Source: Bacteriovoracaceae bacterium
Lineage (GTDB): Bacteria > Bdellovibrionota > Bacteriovoracia > Bacteriovoracales > Bacteriovoracaceae
Reading direction: 5' to 3'
Length of the DNA stretch: 64,000 nt
Assembly (NCBI GenBank): GCA_013141065.1
Contig: JABFRR010000008.1
Coordinates: 124,001-188,000 of the forward strand
Shown: piece after piece, positions 25,763 to 33,862 of the stretch
Numbering within the stretch: the first letter of the stretch is position 1
How the letters are laid out: every line of letters begins with the position of its first letter
Made by a program: the position numbers and the translations under genes
The notes under the pieces: generated by a model
Database searches by the model: none
The model's input: only the letters and a program-made list of their open reading frames with translations
Told to the model about the DNA's origin: nothing

Positions 25763-27045
25763 CTAGGCAAAACCTAGCGTGCCAGCAATTAAGCGCGTGG
25801 ATATTAAAATGTTTGTATGTACTACAACATTTTGATCACAAGGAGTGCTGCTTATGAAGTATTTTATCGGCCTTGACGCCCATTCATCAACATCAACTTT
25901 TGCCGTTTTGAACGAAATTGGTGAATGTGTTCTCAGAAAAACTGTCGACACCTCTGAAAAGAACCTTTGGCATGTTCTAGAATCAATAAATGGCGAGCGA
26001 ATTCTCACACTCGAAGAGTCAACTATTTCGCAATGGTTGTATTTAATACTCAGAGAAAAAGTAGATCGCTTATTAGTTTGCAATCCAACTTTTGTTGCAA
26101 GAAAACCTGGTGGAAAAACAGATTTCAGAGATGCAATTCATCTCGCAAATGAACTTCGATGTGGTCATTTAAGAGAAGTTTTTCATGACGATTCCCATTG
26201 GGCACAACTTAGAACTTCAGTGAGTGGCTATCTAGATATCGTTCAAGAAATAGTTAGATTTAAAAATCGATTAAAATCTGTCTTTAGAGCTAATGGGCTC
26301 AAGACAGATGAAAATAACTTCTACAAAAATAAAGAGCGATGTTCAGAATTTAAAAACGATTCAGCTCGATTTGTTTCAGAAAATTTATTTCATCAAATTG
26401 AATTTTTAGAAAACGAAAAAATAAAGTATCTAGACTGGTTTAAAAATAATCAAAAAAAATATCGCCCAATTAGGAATCTGATGACGATACCAGGAATAAG
26501 TATTGTCAGGTCCAATATTATTACGGCGATTGTATGCCAACCAGAGCGCTTTAAAAATAAACATCAGTTCTGGGGCTACTGCATGTTAGTTCGTCACATT
26601 CAAGAATCAGGTGGAAAAATTTATGGAAACAAAAGAGTTCATGGCCGCAGAGAGCTGCGAGATATTTTTATTGGTGCGGCGAATCAGCAATGAGAACTGA
26701 AACAACATTGCGAGATTATCACGATGCACTTCGAGCGAAAGGAACTTCTGCTAAAGATGCAAAGGTAGCACTTGCAAGAAAAATTGCTTCACTGACATTA
26801 AATTTATTAAAAAACAACGATACATACAACGACGATTACGAGGAGTATTTAAAGGAAAGAAAACGACTACGATTACTTGTCGGACAGAAAAAACGCTAAA
26901 GAATCTCGTTCACTTGATTTCACATGGAAGTGAATTAGGAGACAGTTCCCTTTCTTATTCATTATGACAGGAAAGCGATTGTTAAATTAAATATAGGATT
27001 TGTTTCGGGTGAATTAGGGATGAAGGATGAGGCCCAATATTCTCA
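25745..27045 (+). mobile_element. Further IS110/IS1111-type element upstream of rhuM
   Basis: A 12-bp perfect inverted repeat, TTGGGCCTCATC at 25752-25763 and GATGAGGCCCAA at 27026-27037, flanks an IS110-type transposase and may be the subterminal repeats. ATGAGGCCCAA recurs as a direct repeat at 27129-27139, so the right end could extend further. The right non-coding end is longer than the left, as in the IS1111 group. The ends given are approximate. Confidence 0.55.
25854..26899 (+). pseudogene. IS110-family transposase, split near its C-terminus
   Basis: ATG 25854 follows AAGGAG. The first frame (to 26693) has the RuvC-like domain (YFIGLDAHSSTSTFAVL, GGKTDFRDAIHLANELRCG) and the start of the C-terminal domain (RNLMTIPGISIVRSNIITAI, SGGKIYGNKRVHGRRELRDIF). 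The remaining tail (LRDYHDALRAKGTSAKDAKVALARKIASLTLNLL) is in the next frame from 26690, overlapping by 4 bases. In relatives this is one chain, so a frameshift near 26685 is likely, although two coupled ORFs cannot be excluded. It is only distantly related to the other IS110-type copies here. Confidence 0.75.
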
Positions 27046-27399
27046 TGTCACGTTAATGATAAACGATGACCATTATTTGACTGGCACGCCTTCTTTTTAA
27101 ATCCAACATTATCATGGCACATTTTATAATGAGGCCCAAAAAGATGAATGAATGAGCTGAGGCGAAATTCTGTTTAAGGTAATGGAGTAGTTCACAGAAT
27201 AAAAACTTCTAGAGAGTGAAATTAAGTGAGTCACTACCAAGTGCGAGGTTTGGCGGGCAAAAGCAGCTAAACTTTTACTCTTTTTAGAGGAAAGGGAAAA
27301 TATTTTTTAGAACTGCTTGCTTTCTTAAAGATGGGAATTCACAGAAACCTCTTACTGCTTTTTTAATTATATTTAGCTTTGGCACACATCCTCAAGCTA
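27046..27399. other. Non-coding stretch between IS110-type element and putative immunity gene
   Basis: I see no convincing gene here. It contains the second ATGAGGCCCAA copy (27129-27139) and a segment CTGGCACGC (27081-27089) that is the inverse of GCGTGCCAG at 25777-25785. It may be IS remnant plus the native 3' flank of the immunity-like gene. Confidence 0.4.
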
Positions 27400-27906
27400 T
27401 TAATATCTTTCAGCTTCGCTTTTATGTTCTATGTACTTAATGACAATATTGGCAAGGTCTTCATTTTTATAAAATTCCCATTTGGGTGTGTCTAAAGTTA
27501 TAAATTCAATCCATACATCTTCGGTAATTATTAAGTATTGAAAAATTTCTTCAGGATCTCTTTCCTCTACTGTGATCAAACGAGCATTGTAAGTTTTCTT
27601 CGAAAAAGATGTATTCCAAACTTTAAATGTTGAACATCTTTTTTCCTTTTTCTCATTTGGATTTGCTCTGTTTAAATAATTGCCTATATACTTCCAGCCA
27701 AGACCTTCTTCGGTAATTCTAAATGGACTAGTCCAAGGAATACTCAATACATAAATATCTTCAGAGCCATGATTCTTTTGAAAGAAAAAGTGAACTGCTC
27801 TTCCATTATATACTTGTGTTAATAACCATAGCTGCTCATTGTACATTACTGGACTATCCCAACTCTCAAAACAAACATCATTTCCATGTGCTGATTCAAT
27901 TTTCAT
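27400..27906 (-). CDS. Small cytoplasmic protein, putative immunity partner of the upstream lipoprotein
   Basis: The 168-aa protein has no signal peptide or membrane segment and is rich in aromatic and acidic residues (ESWDSPVMYNEQLWLLTQVYNG, EDVWIEFITLDTPKWEFYKNED). Its ATG overlaps the stop of the large lipoprotein gene by 4 bases, so the pair is translationally coupled. Because that lipoprotein ends in a domain resembling polymorphic-toxin C-termini, this protein is a good candidate for the immunity factor. I do not recognise its family; the role rests on position only. Confidence 0.6.
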   Translation of the reverse strand: MKIESAHGNDVCFESWDSPVMYNEQLWLLTQVYNGRAVHFFFQKNHGSEDIYVLSIPWTSPFRITEEGLGWKYIGNYLNRANPNEKKEKRCSTFKVWNTSFSKKTYNARLITVEERDPEEIFQYLIITEDVWIEFITLDTPKWEFYKNEDLANIVIKYIEHKSEAERY

Positions 27907-29558
27907 AGGTACCTCACTTTTATTCTAATATTATTAGCTCCCCTAGATTCACCTTTTGGATATTGTACTTCTAAGGTTGGAGGTGTTTCATCTTCAGCAG
28001 GACGTTTTACAATTTTTTTTCCGTCTGGTAATTCTTTATATTCAGACCCGTCAGATGCGACTTTATTTTTTCCTGGCAATTTATCAAAATCTCTTTGAAG
28101 TTGCTCCCCACCTCCAGACTTCGTGTAATTTTTAACTTCACCATTGTTGCGATTAGATGTCTCTTTAGTCTTTCCAGAAATAATTCCAGCTTCTTTTAAT
28201 GGTTTTTCTAGTTCATCATGCGCCTCTTGCAGGGCGCGCATTCCGATCTCTATTTCTTGTTTCACTGAAGAATAATTTGAATCTTTTAAAAGGTCGTAGA
28301 GTTTAAAAAAGGAATCCCATTCAATAGTCTTAGCGGCCAATACTGCAGCTAAAACCATTGTCGCTGCTAATGGATTTTTTACCAAGTCCGGTAATATCAT
28401 GACAACTGCGTAACCATATATTGGCGAAAAAGTGAGAGGTTGAACAGAATTAGAATTTGGATTAGCAATTAATGAAACAAGATCAAATACTACATCATTT
28501 CTTGAAACGGAGTTAATAACACGCTTTTGATTTTCTTTTAAAATTCGTATTTGAATAAATCCAATTTCCTGATAATGGCCAGCGGTTATAAAGCGTGAAT
28601 ATATATTACTTGAGATTTGTGACCATGCCGTTTCAGGAGCTTCTATCTTAGTTAATAAGGAGGCTGTGTTTATTAATTCACTTAAACGAGAATAATCATT
28701 ACCTACTTTATGAAGTTGGTTCTTAAATCGCCTTATCACAATAATTTTTTTTCCGACTTCGCCTAATTCTGTAAATAAATTTTCTGAACTTTCTTCAAAA
28801 GAAGGAATTAATCCATGTGAATTATTTGAAAGTTTATTCCATTTCTTTTCTAAAACTGACAAAAAAGATTCTTTTAGTTGGAGTTTAAATTGAGGAATCA
28901 CTTCATCAATTATTTTCTGGCTTTCTTTTGTCATTTCATCGTAAGCAAGACCTGCTTGCAGACTCCAGGAAACAATTTGAATATCCTGCTTATTAAATTT
29001 AGTGGGCGCCAGAAGATTGAGCTCTCGAATCATTTCGGCGCGTGTACCTTCGAGCTTGCTAAGAGAATAAATATGTCCACTCGGACTAGAGCCAGCTTGC
29101 TTCATACAATAAGTCATTACTGGAATAACATAGTCGCCTGGTGACAAAAGCAAATTACCATTAAAATCATAAACAAGTTCACGATTAATATTCTTTCTTG
29201 GATCAAAAGAACCCCCTGGAAGTTTTAAAATTTTAGGATATGAACTACGTTCTACTGGATTAATTGGAGCTGCATCATTAAAGACAGTCTCAACTTGAGA
29301 CTTTAAAGTTTTTATTAAAAGTTTAATAGTTTCGTTTCTAATGTCGTTATTATCAAGAGGAAGTTGCGAACAAGAACTTAGAAATTGAATTGAAAATAGA
29401 AAAAGAATTGAAAGAACTTTTTTTGTGAAATTAAAGAGGCACCTCAATTTTTTATCGATAGTATAATTTAATTTATATTTATTTTTGTGACAAGAATGAT
29501 CTTGAATATATTGTACGAATCCTAACTCTGCGCGAAGAGTTAAGAAATGGCTATTCAA
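27903..29558 (-). CDS. Lipoprotein with polymorphic-toxin-like C-terminal domain
   Basis: The encoded chain has a lipoprotein signal ([18 protein letters not shown], lipobox LSSC) and a middle region with [23 protein letters not shown] and [15 protein letters not shown] hydrophobic stretch follows ([16 protein letters not shown], around residue 400). The last ~70 residues ([45 protein letters not shown]) resemble the LPDG...RP...PTLE...KIRY ends of RHS- and hemagglutinin-type polymorphic toxins. No ATG start exists: TTG at 29558 gives the full frame, and TTG 29447 gives a more usual signal peptide. The overlapping downstream gene may be the antidote. Toxin activity is inferred. Confidence 0.65.
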   Translation of the reverse strand: MNSHFLTLRAELGFVQYIQDHSCHKNKYKLNYTIDKKLRCLFNFTKKVLSILFLFSIQFLSSCSQLPLDNNDIRNETIKLLIKTLKSQVETVFNDAAPINPVERSSYPKILKLPGGSFDPRKNINRELVYDFNGNLLLSPGDYVIPVMTYCMKQAGSSPSGHIYSLSKLEGTRAEMIRELNLLAPTKFNKQDIQIVSWSLQAGLAYDEMTKESQKIIDEVIPQFKLQLKESFLSVLEKKWNKLSNNSHGLIPSFEESSENLFTELGEVGKKIIVIRRFKNQLHKVGNDYSRLSELINTASLLTKIEAPETAWSQISSNIYSRFITAGHYQEIGFIQIRILKENQKRVINSVSRNDVVFDLVSLIANPNSNSVQPLTFSPIYGYAVVMILPDLVKNPLAATMVLAAVLAAKTIEWDSFFKLYDLLKDSNYSSVKQEIEIGMRALQEAHDELEKPLKEAGIISGKTKETSNRNNGEVKNYTKSGGGEQLQRDFDKLPGKNKVASDGSEYKELPDGKKIVKRPAEDETPPTLEVQYPKGESRGANNIRIKVRYL

Positions 29559-29585
29559 ATAATTAGAACTATAGGGTTTTCTAAG

Positions 29586-29662
29586 TGGTCGGAGCGAGAG
29601 GATTCGAACCTCCGACCCTCTGCTCCCAAAGCAGATGCGCTACCAAACTGCGCTACGCTCCG
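29586..29662 (-). tRNA. tRNA-Pro (anticodon UGG)
   Basis: The minus strand folds as a 77-nt cloverleaf: acceptor CGGAGCG/CGCTCCG, anticodon arm CTGC-loop-GCAG with TTTGGGA giving anticodon TGG, T-loop GGTTCGAATCC, discriminator A and an encoded CCA end. The 3' end faces the IS-rich accessory segment. Confidence 0.95.
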
Positions 29663-29741
29663 ACATTAGAAAAATCAAAAAAGACAGGCTCAATTTATAT
29701 GGCATGAAAGACAAGTTGGCAAAGAATTTCAGAGTTTTTCT

Positions 29742-30326
29742 CTATTTTCTTTCAGACAAAAATTTATAAGCAAAAGCACAGGCAATGGCCCTGTGAGAAT
29801 GCTTTTGCTTCCACTCATGTAATTCTGCTAAGGTTAATCCCTCTTGTGCTTTATCTGTGGGAATAAAAACAGGGTCATAACCAAATCCAGTTTGGCCTCT
29901 ATAGTTATAGGCAATAGTTCCATTTAGGCGTCCTTCGAAATAAAAAATTTCTTTTTCATTAAAATAGACGCAAAGAACACAACTAAAAAAAGCCTCTCTC
30001 TCAATAACGCCTTCCATCTTTTTCAAAAGGAGTTCCGCGCGATCGCGATCAGTGAGTCCATCGCCGCCAAAACGTGCTGAATAGAGGCCTAAATCATTCG
30101 GAAGGGCAGCAACATTTAATCCAGAATCATCTGCAATAACTGGAACTTTGAATTTTTCATAATAAGACTGTGCTTTCAATAAGGCATTTTCAAAATAACT
30201 AACACCATTTTCTAGTACATCTAATTTTTCTGAAGCTGGCTTTATTAAAACTTTGCTGGAATCAAATAATTCTGAGAATTCAGAAGCTTTGTGAGCATTA
30301 CTAGAGGCAAGAATTAATTCAATCAT
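29742..30326 (-). CDS. rdgB: XTP/dITP diphosphatase (RdgB/HAM1)
   Basis: The 194-aa protein has the ITPase family pattern: ILASSNAHKASEF at the start, VIADDSGLNVAALPNDLGLYSARFGG in the middle, GQTGFGYDPVFIP and the C-terminal SHRAIA. It hydrolyses non-canonical purine triphosphates (dITP, XTP) to keep them out of DNA and RNA. The start overlaps the rph stop by 4 bases, a common rph-rdgB arrangement. Confidence 0.95.
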   Translation of the reverse strand: MIELILASSNAHKASEFSELFDSSKVLIKPASEKLDVLENGVSYFENALLKAQSYYEKFKVPVIADDSGLNVAALPNDLGLYSARFGGDGLTDRDRAELLLKKMEGVIEREAFFSCVLCVYFNEKEIFYFEGRLNGTIAYNYRGQTGFGYDPVFIPTDKAQEGLTLAELHEWKQKHSHRAIACAFAYKFLSERK

Positions 30327-31039
30327 GCTAGTGCTTCGTCTTGCTTAGTAAAAACCACGTCAAGCGAATTTTTTGCACACTCCATTAAGGCCATCATCTG
30401 ATCGTGAGAAAAAGGAGCTTTTTCAGCAGTGCCTTGAATCTCAACAAATTTCCCTTCGCGAGTCATAACAATATTCATATCAGTTTCACAACTTGAGTCT
30501 TCTTCGTAATTCAAATCAGCGATGGCTTTACCCGACTTGTTAATTCCGACGCTAATTGCAGCCAATTGAGCAGTTATCGGGTTTTCTTTTATTAACTGAT
30601 TCTGCATAAGTTTTTTCATTGCGAGAGAAAGTGCTACATAAGCTCCTGAGATCGACGTAGTTCTCGTCCCTCCATCTGCAACAATGACATCACAATCAAT
30701 TTGAACTGTTCGCTCACCTAGCTTCTTCAGATCAACCACCGAACGAAGCGCTCGGCCGACCAGACGCTGAATTTCTTGAGTTCTTCCACTCGCTCCATTT
30801 CTCTCTCGTTTATTCCTTGAATGAGTCGCAGAGGGCAACATCGAATACTCTGCTGTGAGCCATCCTTCACCCTTGCCTTTTAAAAAAGGCGGGACTCCTT
30901 CATCGACAGTGACAGTTACATAAACTTTAGTATTTCCACATTCAACAATGACTGATCCCATCGCATAAGGGTTAGGATTTATTGTATATTGTATTTTTCT
31001 AGGTTGATTTCGTTCAATAATATGAGAGTAAGATGACAT
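30323..31039 (-). CDS. rph: Ribonuclease PH
   Basis: The 238-aa protein matches RNase PH in length and motifs: GSVIVECGNTKVYVTVTVD, GEGWLTAEYSMLPSATHSRNKRE, GRTQEIQRLVGRALRSVVDL, and DCDVIVADGGTRTTSISGAYVAL. It is a phosphorolytic 3'-5' exonuclease that trims tRNA precursors. It is followed by rdgB in a 4-base overlap. Confidence 0.97.
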   Translation of the reverse strand: MSSYSHIIERNQPRKIQYTINPNPYAMGSVIVECGNTKVYVTVTVDEGVPPFLKGKGEGWLTAEYSMLPSATHSRNKRERNGASGRTQEIQRLVGRALRSVVDLKKLGERTVQIDCDVIVADGGTRTTSISGAYVALSLAMKKLMQNQLIKENPITAQLAAISVGINKSGKAIADLNYEEDSSCETDMNIVMTREGKFVEIQGTAEKAPFSHDQMMALMECAKNSLDVVFTKQDEALA

Positions 31040-31087
31040 TATTTTTCCTTTGAGATAAGTTTAATTACATTTGAAATGAATTATTAA

Positions 31088-31831
31088 CCACATTTTAATC
31101 TATATAAATATCAAATATCAATTCATCACTTACATTTTAATTCTATTCACTCTACCCAAGTCTATCTTCGTGATAATTTAACGGAATTACAAACTCACTC
31201 TGAGAATGTATTAATAACGACAAATGAACAATCTCTCGGAGTTGGTAGAAAGGGTAATAAATGGGATTCATATCCTAATAGCTTGGCGATGAGTTTTACT
31301 TTAAAACCCAATAACATTCCGACAATGACACCGATAGAAATTGGAATACTCTCTTCACAATTTTTTTCACATAAATTTAAAAAGTTAATCTTTTTAAAGT
31401 GGCCGAATGATCTCTTGACTGGGGAAGGTGAAAAATGTGGTGGAATCATTGCTCAGTATATAAATCAATCTACTGTCATTGTAGGAGTAGGATTAAATTT
31501 TAAAACTGCTCATAGTATAAATTATCCAACCCATTACAAGCACGGCTTAGGTTCAATTGATTTTGAAAAAGAGCTAACTTATAAAGAACTTTTAGATGTT
31601 TCTATAAATCTTTATCAATATATCTTAGAAAATCGAATTCAATCTGCAAGTGATCTTCAAGAAACTTTTAAAGATAAATGCTTTCACATCGGTAAAGAAG
31701 TTATTATTGATGACGATGATAAAGACTATCATGGAAAATTTCTTGGAATTGGAACTAATGGTGAAGCCATAGTTGAAATAGAAGGAATTAAAAAATCATT
31801 TATTTCTAGTTCACTGAAAATTTTACACTAG
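31088..31831 (+). CDS. birA: Biotin-protein ligase catalytic domain (BirA-like), start unresolved
   Basis: The frame contains the whole biotin ligase catalytic domain without the N-terminal HTH: HFNSIHSTQVYLRDNL, TTNEQSLGVGRKGNKWDSYPNSLAMSF (GRKGNKW being the biotinoyl-AMP loop), LKWPNDLL and KCGGIIAQ, plus the C-terminal cap domain. It attaches biotin to acetyl- or propionyl-CoA carboxylase. The conserved region starts well upstream of the first standard start codon (TTG 31283). An in-frame ATG at 31076 is followed two codons later by TAA at 31085. Either a non-standard start is used or the gene carries a nonsense change or a sequence error. Confidence 0.75.
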   Translation, partial: PHFNLYKYQISIHHLHFNSIHSTQVYLRDNLTELQTHSENVLITTNEQSLGVGRKGNKWDSYPNSLAMSFTLKPNNIPTMTPIEIGILSSQFFSHKFKKLIFLKWPNDLLTGEGEKCGGIIAQYINQSTVIVGVGLNFKTAHSINYPTHYKHGLGSIDFEKELTYKELLDVSINLYQYILENRIQSASDLQETFKDKCFHIGKEVIIDDDDKDYHGKFLGIGTNGEAIVEIEGIKKSFISSSLKILH

Positions 31832-31838
31832 AAATTAA

Positions 31839-33032
31839 TTAATGTTTTATTGAATCTGAAATTTCTTTTTTTTCTTTTCGAATAAGATTTTCTGCTAGAT
31901 CTGGGATAATTTCCCATGCCACTTTTTCTGCATTTTGACGACAAAACTCACGCACTAATTCTTCAATCATGGGACGCAATGAAACTTTTAATTTTTCAAT
32001 CAACTCATCTTGATCAACATGAGCAACATTATCCACCTTGGCAACTTTTGGTGCTTTATTCTCGGATGCTCGAAAATTCTGAATGGTCTCAGTCAGATCA
32101 GAAGTAATTTCATCTAGATTAGTGTTAACAATATCTGCATATTCTTCAGCTTTGAGAGGAACAATTTCATCCACTGCCCAAAATGCATCTGGAGAAATTT
32201 CTTCTTCGAGCTCATTTAGTAAATTTCGATTAAGGTCTTCAGGCAAATCAAAAGAAGGATCAGTTTCGACTTCATGTTCTTGGGCCAGTGTAGAAGTTAC
32301 GAAAGTAGATGAAGATTGCAATCGATCAAGAATATAATCTGGCGTTGGTTCTTCAATAATTGGTGGAAAAGATTTATTAAATTTTTCTTCTAAATTATTA
32401 TTGGTAGAAAATCCCCACCCTGCAATTTCACTAGCAAGAGGATCTAATTGTGCACTTGTTGATCCTGAGTTTGATAAAGATAATTCATCTAAATTTTCAT
32501 CATTCCCTTCTTCACTAAGTGAAGATTTAGAATTGAACTTCGGCGCATCGACTGTCCAAAGATCAAGATCATCAGAACTCTCTTCACTACTTTGAGCAAA
32601 ATCTTGAGTATTTGGCTTCTTTTCAATTTCTAATTTTGAATCACTTAATGGTGCTGGTTTTTCTTTCACACCCTCAAGTAAGTCACGACATTTTTTTATG
32701 AATTTACTACTTTCAAATGGTTTAACAATTTTATCTGCAATACCGCACGAAGCAAACTGAGCCTCATCAATTGAATCAAATGTCCCGAGCATAACAATTA
32801 TGCCAGCACTTGGATTAATATTAAATATTTGCTTAGAAAGATCATAACCAGAACGATTATCAGATAAATTAAAATCAAGTAAGATTAAATCAAAATGATT
32901 GGACTTCACTTTGCTTAATAGGTCATCCTCATTCGTGCATTCTATGAGCTCATAACCACTATTGGCCAAAGTAATACCAATAACTTTTTGAATTGTTAAA
33001 CTATCATCTGCAATTAAAACTCTTGAAGCCAT
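31839..33032 (-). CDS. Response-regulator receiver protein with a long acidic linker
   Basis: The 397-aa protein begins with a CheY-like receiver domain (residues 1-120): acidic pair in LIADDS, phospho-acceptor D in LILLDFNLSD, T in VMLGTFD and K in KIVKPF. A low-complexity Ser/Glu/Asp-rich linker follows (about 125-330), and then a conserved helical tail (EKLKVSLRPMIEELVREFCRQN, EIIPDLAENLIRKE). This layout is known from myxobacterial and bdellovibrio proteins of unknown output. It is encoded downstream of a PP2C-like phosphatase and FHA proteins and may share their signalling circuit. Confidence 0.85.
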   Translation of the reverse strand: MASRVLIADDSLTIQKVIGITLANSGYELIECTNEDDLLSKVKSNHFDLILLDFNLSDNRSGYDLSKQIFNINPSAGIIVMLGTFDSIDEAQFASCGIADKIVKPFESSKFIKKCRDLLEGVKEKPAPLSDSKLEIEKKPNTQDFAQSSEESSDDLDLWTVDAPKFNSKSSLSEEGNDENLDELSLSNSGSTSAQLDPLASEIAGWGFSTNNNLEEKFNKSFPPIIEEPTPDYILDRLQSSSTFVTSTLAQEHEVETDPSFDLPEDLNRNLLNELEEEISPDAFWAVDEIVPLKAEEYADIVNTNLDEITSDLTETIQNFRASENKAPKVAKVDNVAHVDQDELIEKLKVSLRPMIEELVREFCRQNAEKVAWEIIPDLAENLIRKEKKEISDSIKH

Positions 33033-33118
33033 GTTGATCCTCTCTAACTATTCTTAACTAAATCAGACTCTTAATCAATGCAAAATTTCAACCATTAACC
33101 AACTAAAACAGTATTCTT

Positions 33119-33859
33119 TTAAAAAGTGAGTATAAGACCTGACTGGTTGTCTAAGTTTCCACGATCATTTGAGAGACTAAAGAGATCCTTAAGTATTTCA
33201 AGTTCATTATCGAGATTTTTTTCAATAATATATTTAATTTCATCATGGGCTAAGCGGGCATACACTCCATCTGTTAGGAATATTACCTGATCTCCTTTTG
33301 CAATCTTTATCTCGCGCACATTATAATGAAGATCTTCAAAAAGTCCTATTCCACTCAATGGAATAGAATGTAGGTGAGGCTGGTACGAATCACGAGTTAA
33401 GTTATTTAACGAGTCTGGTATTAATTCAAGAGTTAAATGCCCTTTTCGAAACAAGTAAGCTGCGCAGTTACCTGTCGAAACAAGACTAAGAATACTTTCG
33501 GAAAGTGCACCGGCTAATACGGATGCTCCTCCACGGTTTTCTAAACTTTTAGATTCGTTATCTTTAATGATACTTTGGTGTGTTGATTGAAATGCATTTA
33601 TGAGAGCATTACCTTCAATGAGATATTTATGACTAAAATAAAATGGTAAAGTTGCTTCAGGGTCAATCGCTATTTTTGTGAAAGCTCTTTTTATGTTATC
33701 CCTTACTATCATCGCAGCCCTGTCACCAATATTAGATCCGCCAAAACCATCGATTAGTAAAAAAAGATTATTGGCTAAATCCAAATCAACTATATCTTCA
33801 TTTAAATTTAGATGAGGCCCTTGATGAGTTTGTAGACCATAACTTTTTAATTCGATCAT
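33119..33859 (-). CDS. PP2C-like serine/threonine protein phosphatase
   Basis: The 246-aa protein has the PP2C outline: an acidic residue in NLNEDIVDLD, the metal motif LLIDGFGGSNIGDRA (usually DGMGGH), GASVLAGAL, STGNCAAYLFRKG, QVIFLTDGVYA and a final DNQSGLILTF. Such enzymes remove phosphate from Ser/Thr residues, commonly opposing Hanks-type kinases whose products are read by FHA domains. It lies 3 bp after a double-FHA protein gene, so it probably regulates that protein. Confidence 0.85.
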   Translation of the reverse strand: MIELKSYGLQTHQGPHLNLNEDIVDLDLANNLFLLIDGFGGSNIGDRAAMIVRDNIKRAFTKIAIDPEATLPFYFSHKYLIEGNALINAFQSTHQSIIKDNESKSLENRGGASVLAGALSESILSLVSTGNCAAYLFRKGHLTLELIPDSLNNLTRDSYQPHLHSIPLSGIGLFEDLHYNVREIKIAKGDQVIFLTDGVYARLAHDEIKYIIEKNLDNELEILKDLFSLSNDRGNLDNQSGLILTF

Positions 33860-33862
33860 AAA

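Noticed and set aside
25777-27089. GCGTGCCAG / CTGGCACGC as inverted repeats of the third IS110-type element
   Set aside because: Only 9 bp and not symmetrical with the better 12-bp pair; could be chance.
29586-29662. Duplicated tRNA-Pro 3' end as an att site
   Set aside because: I found no second copy of the tRNA 3' segment in the window.
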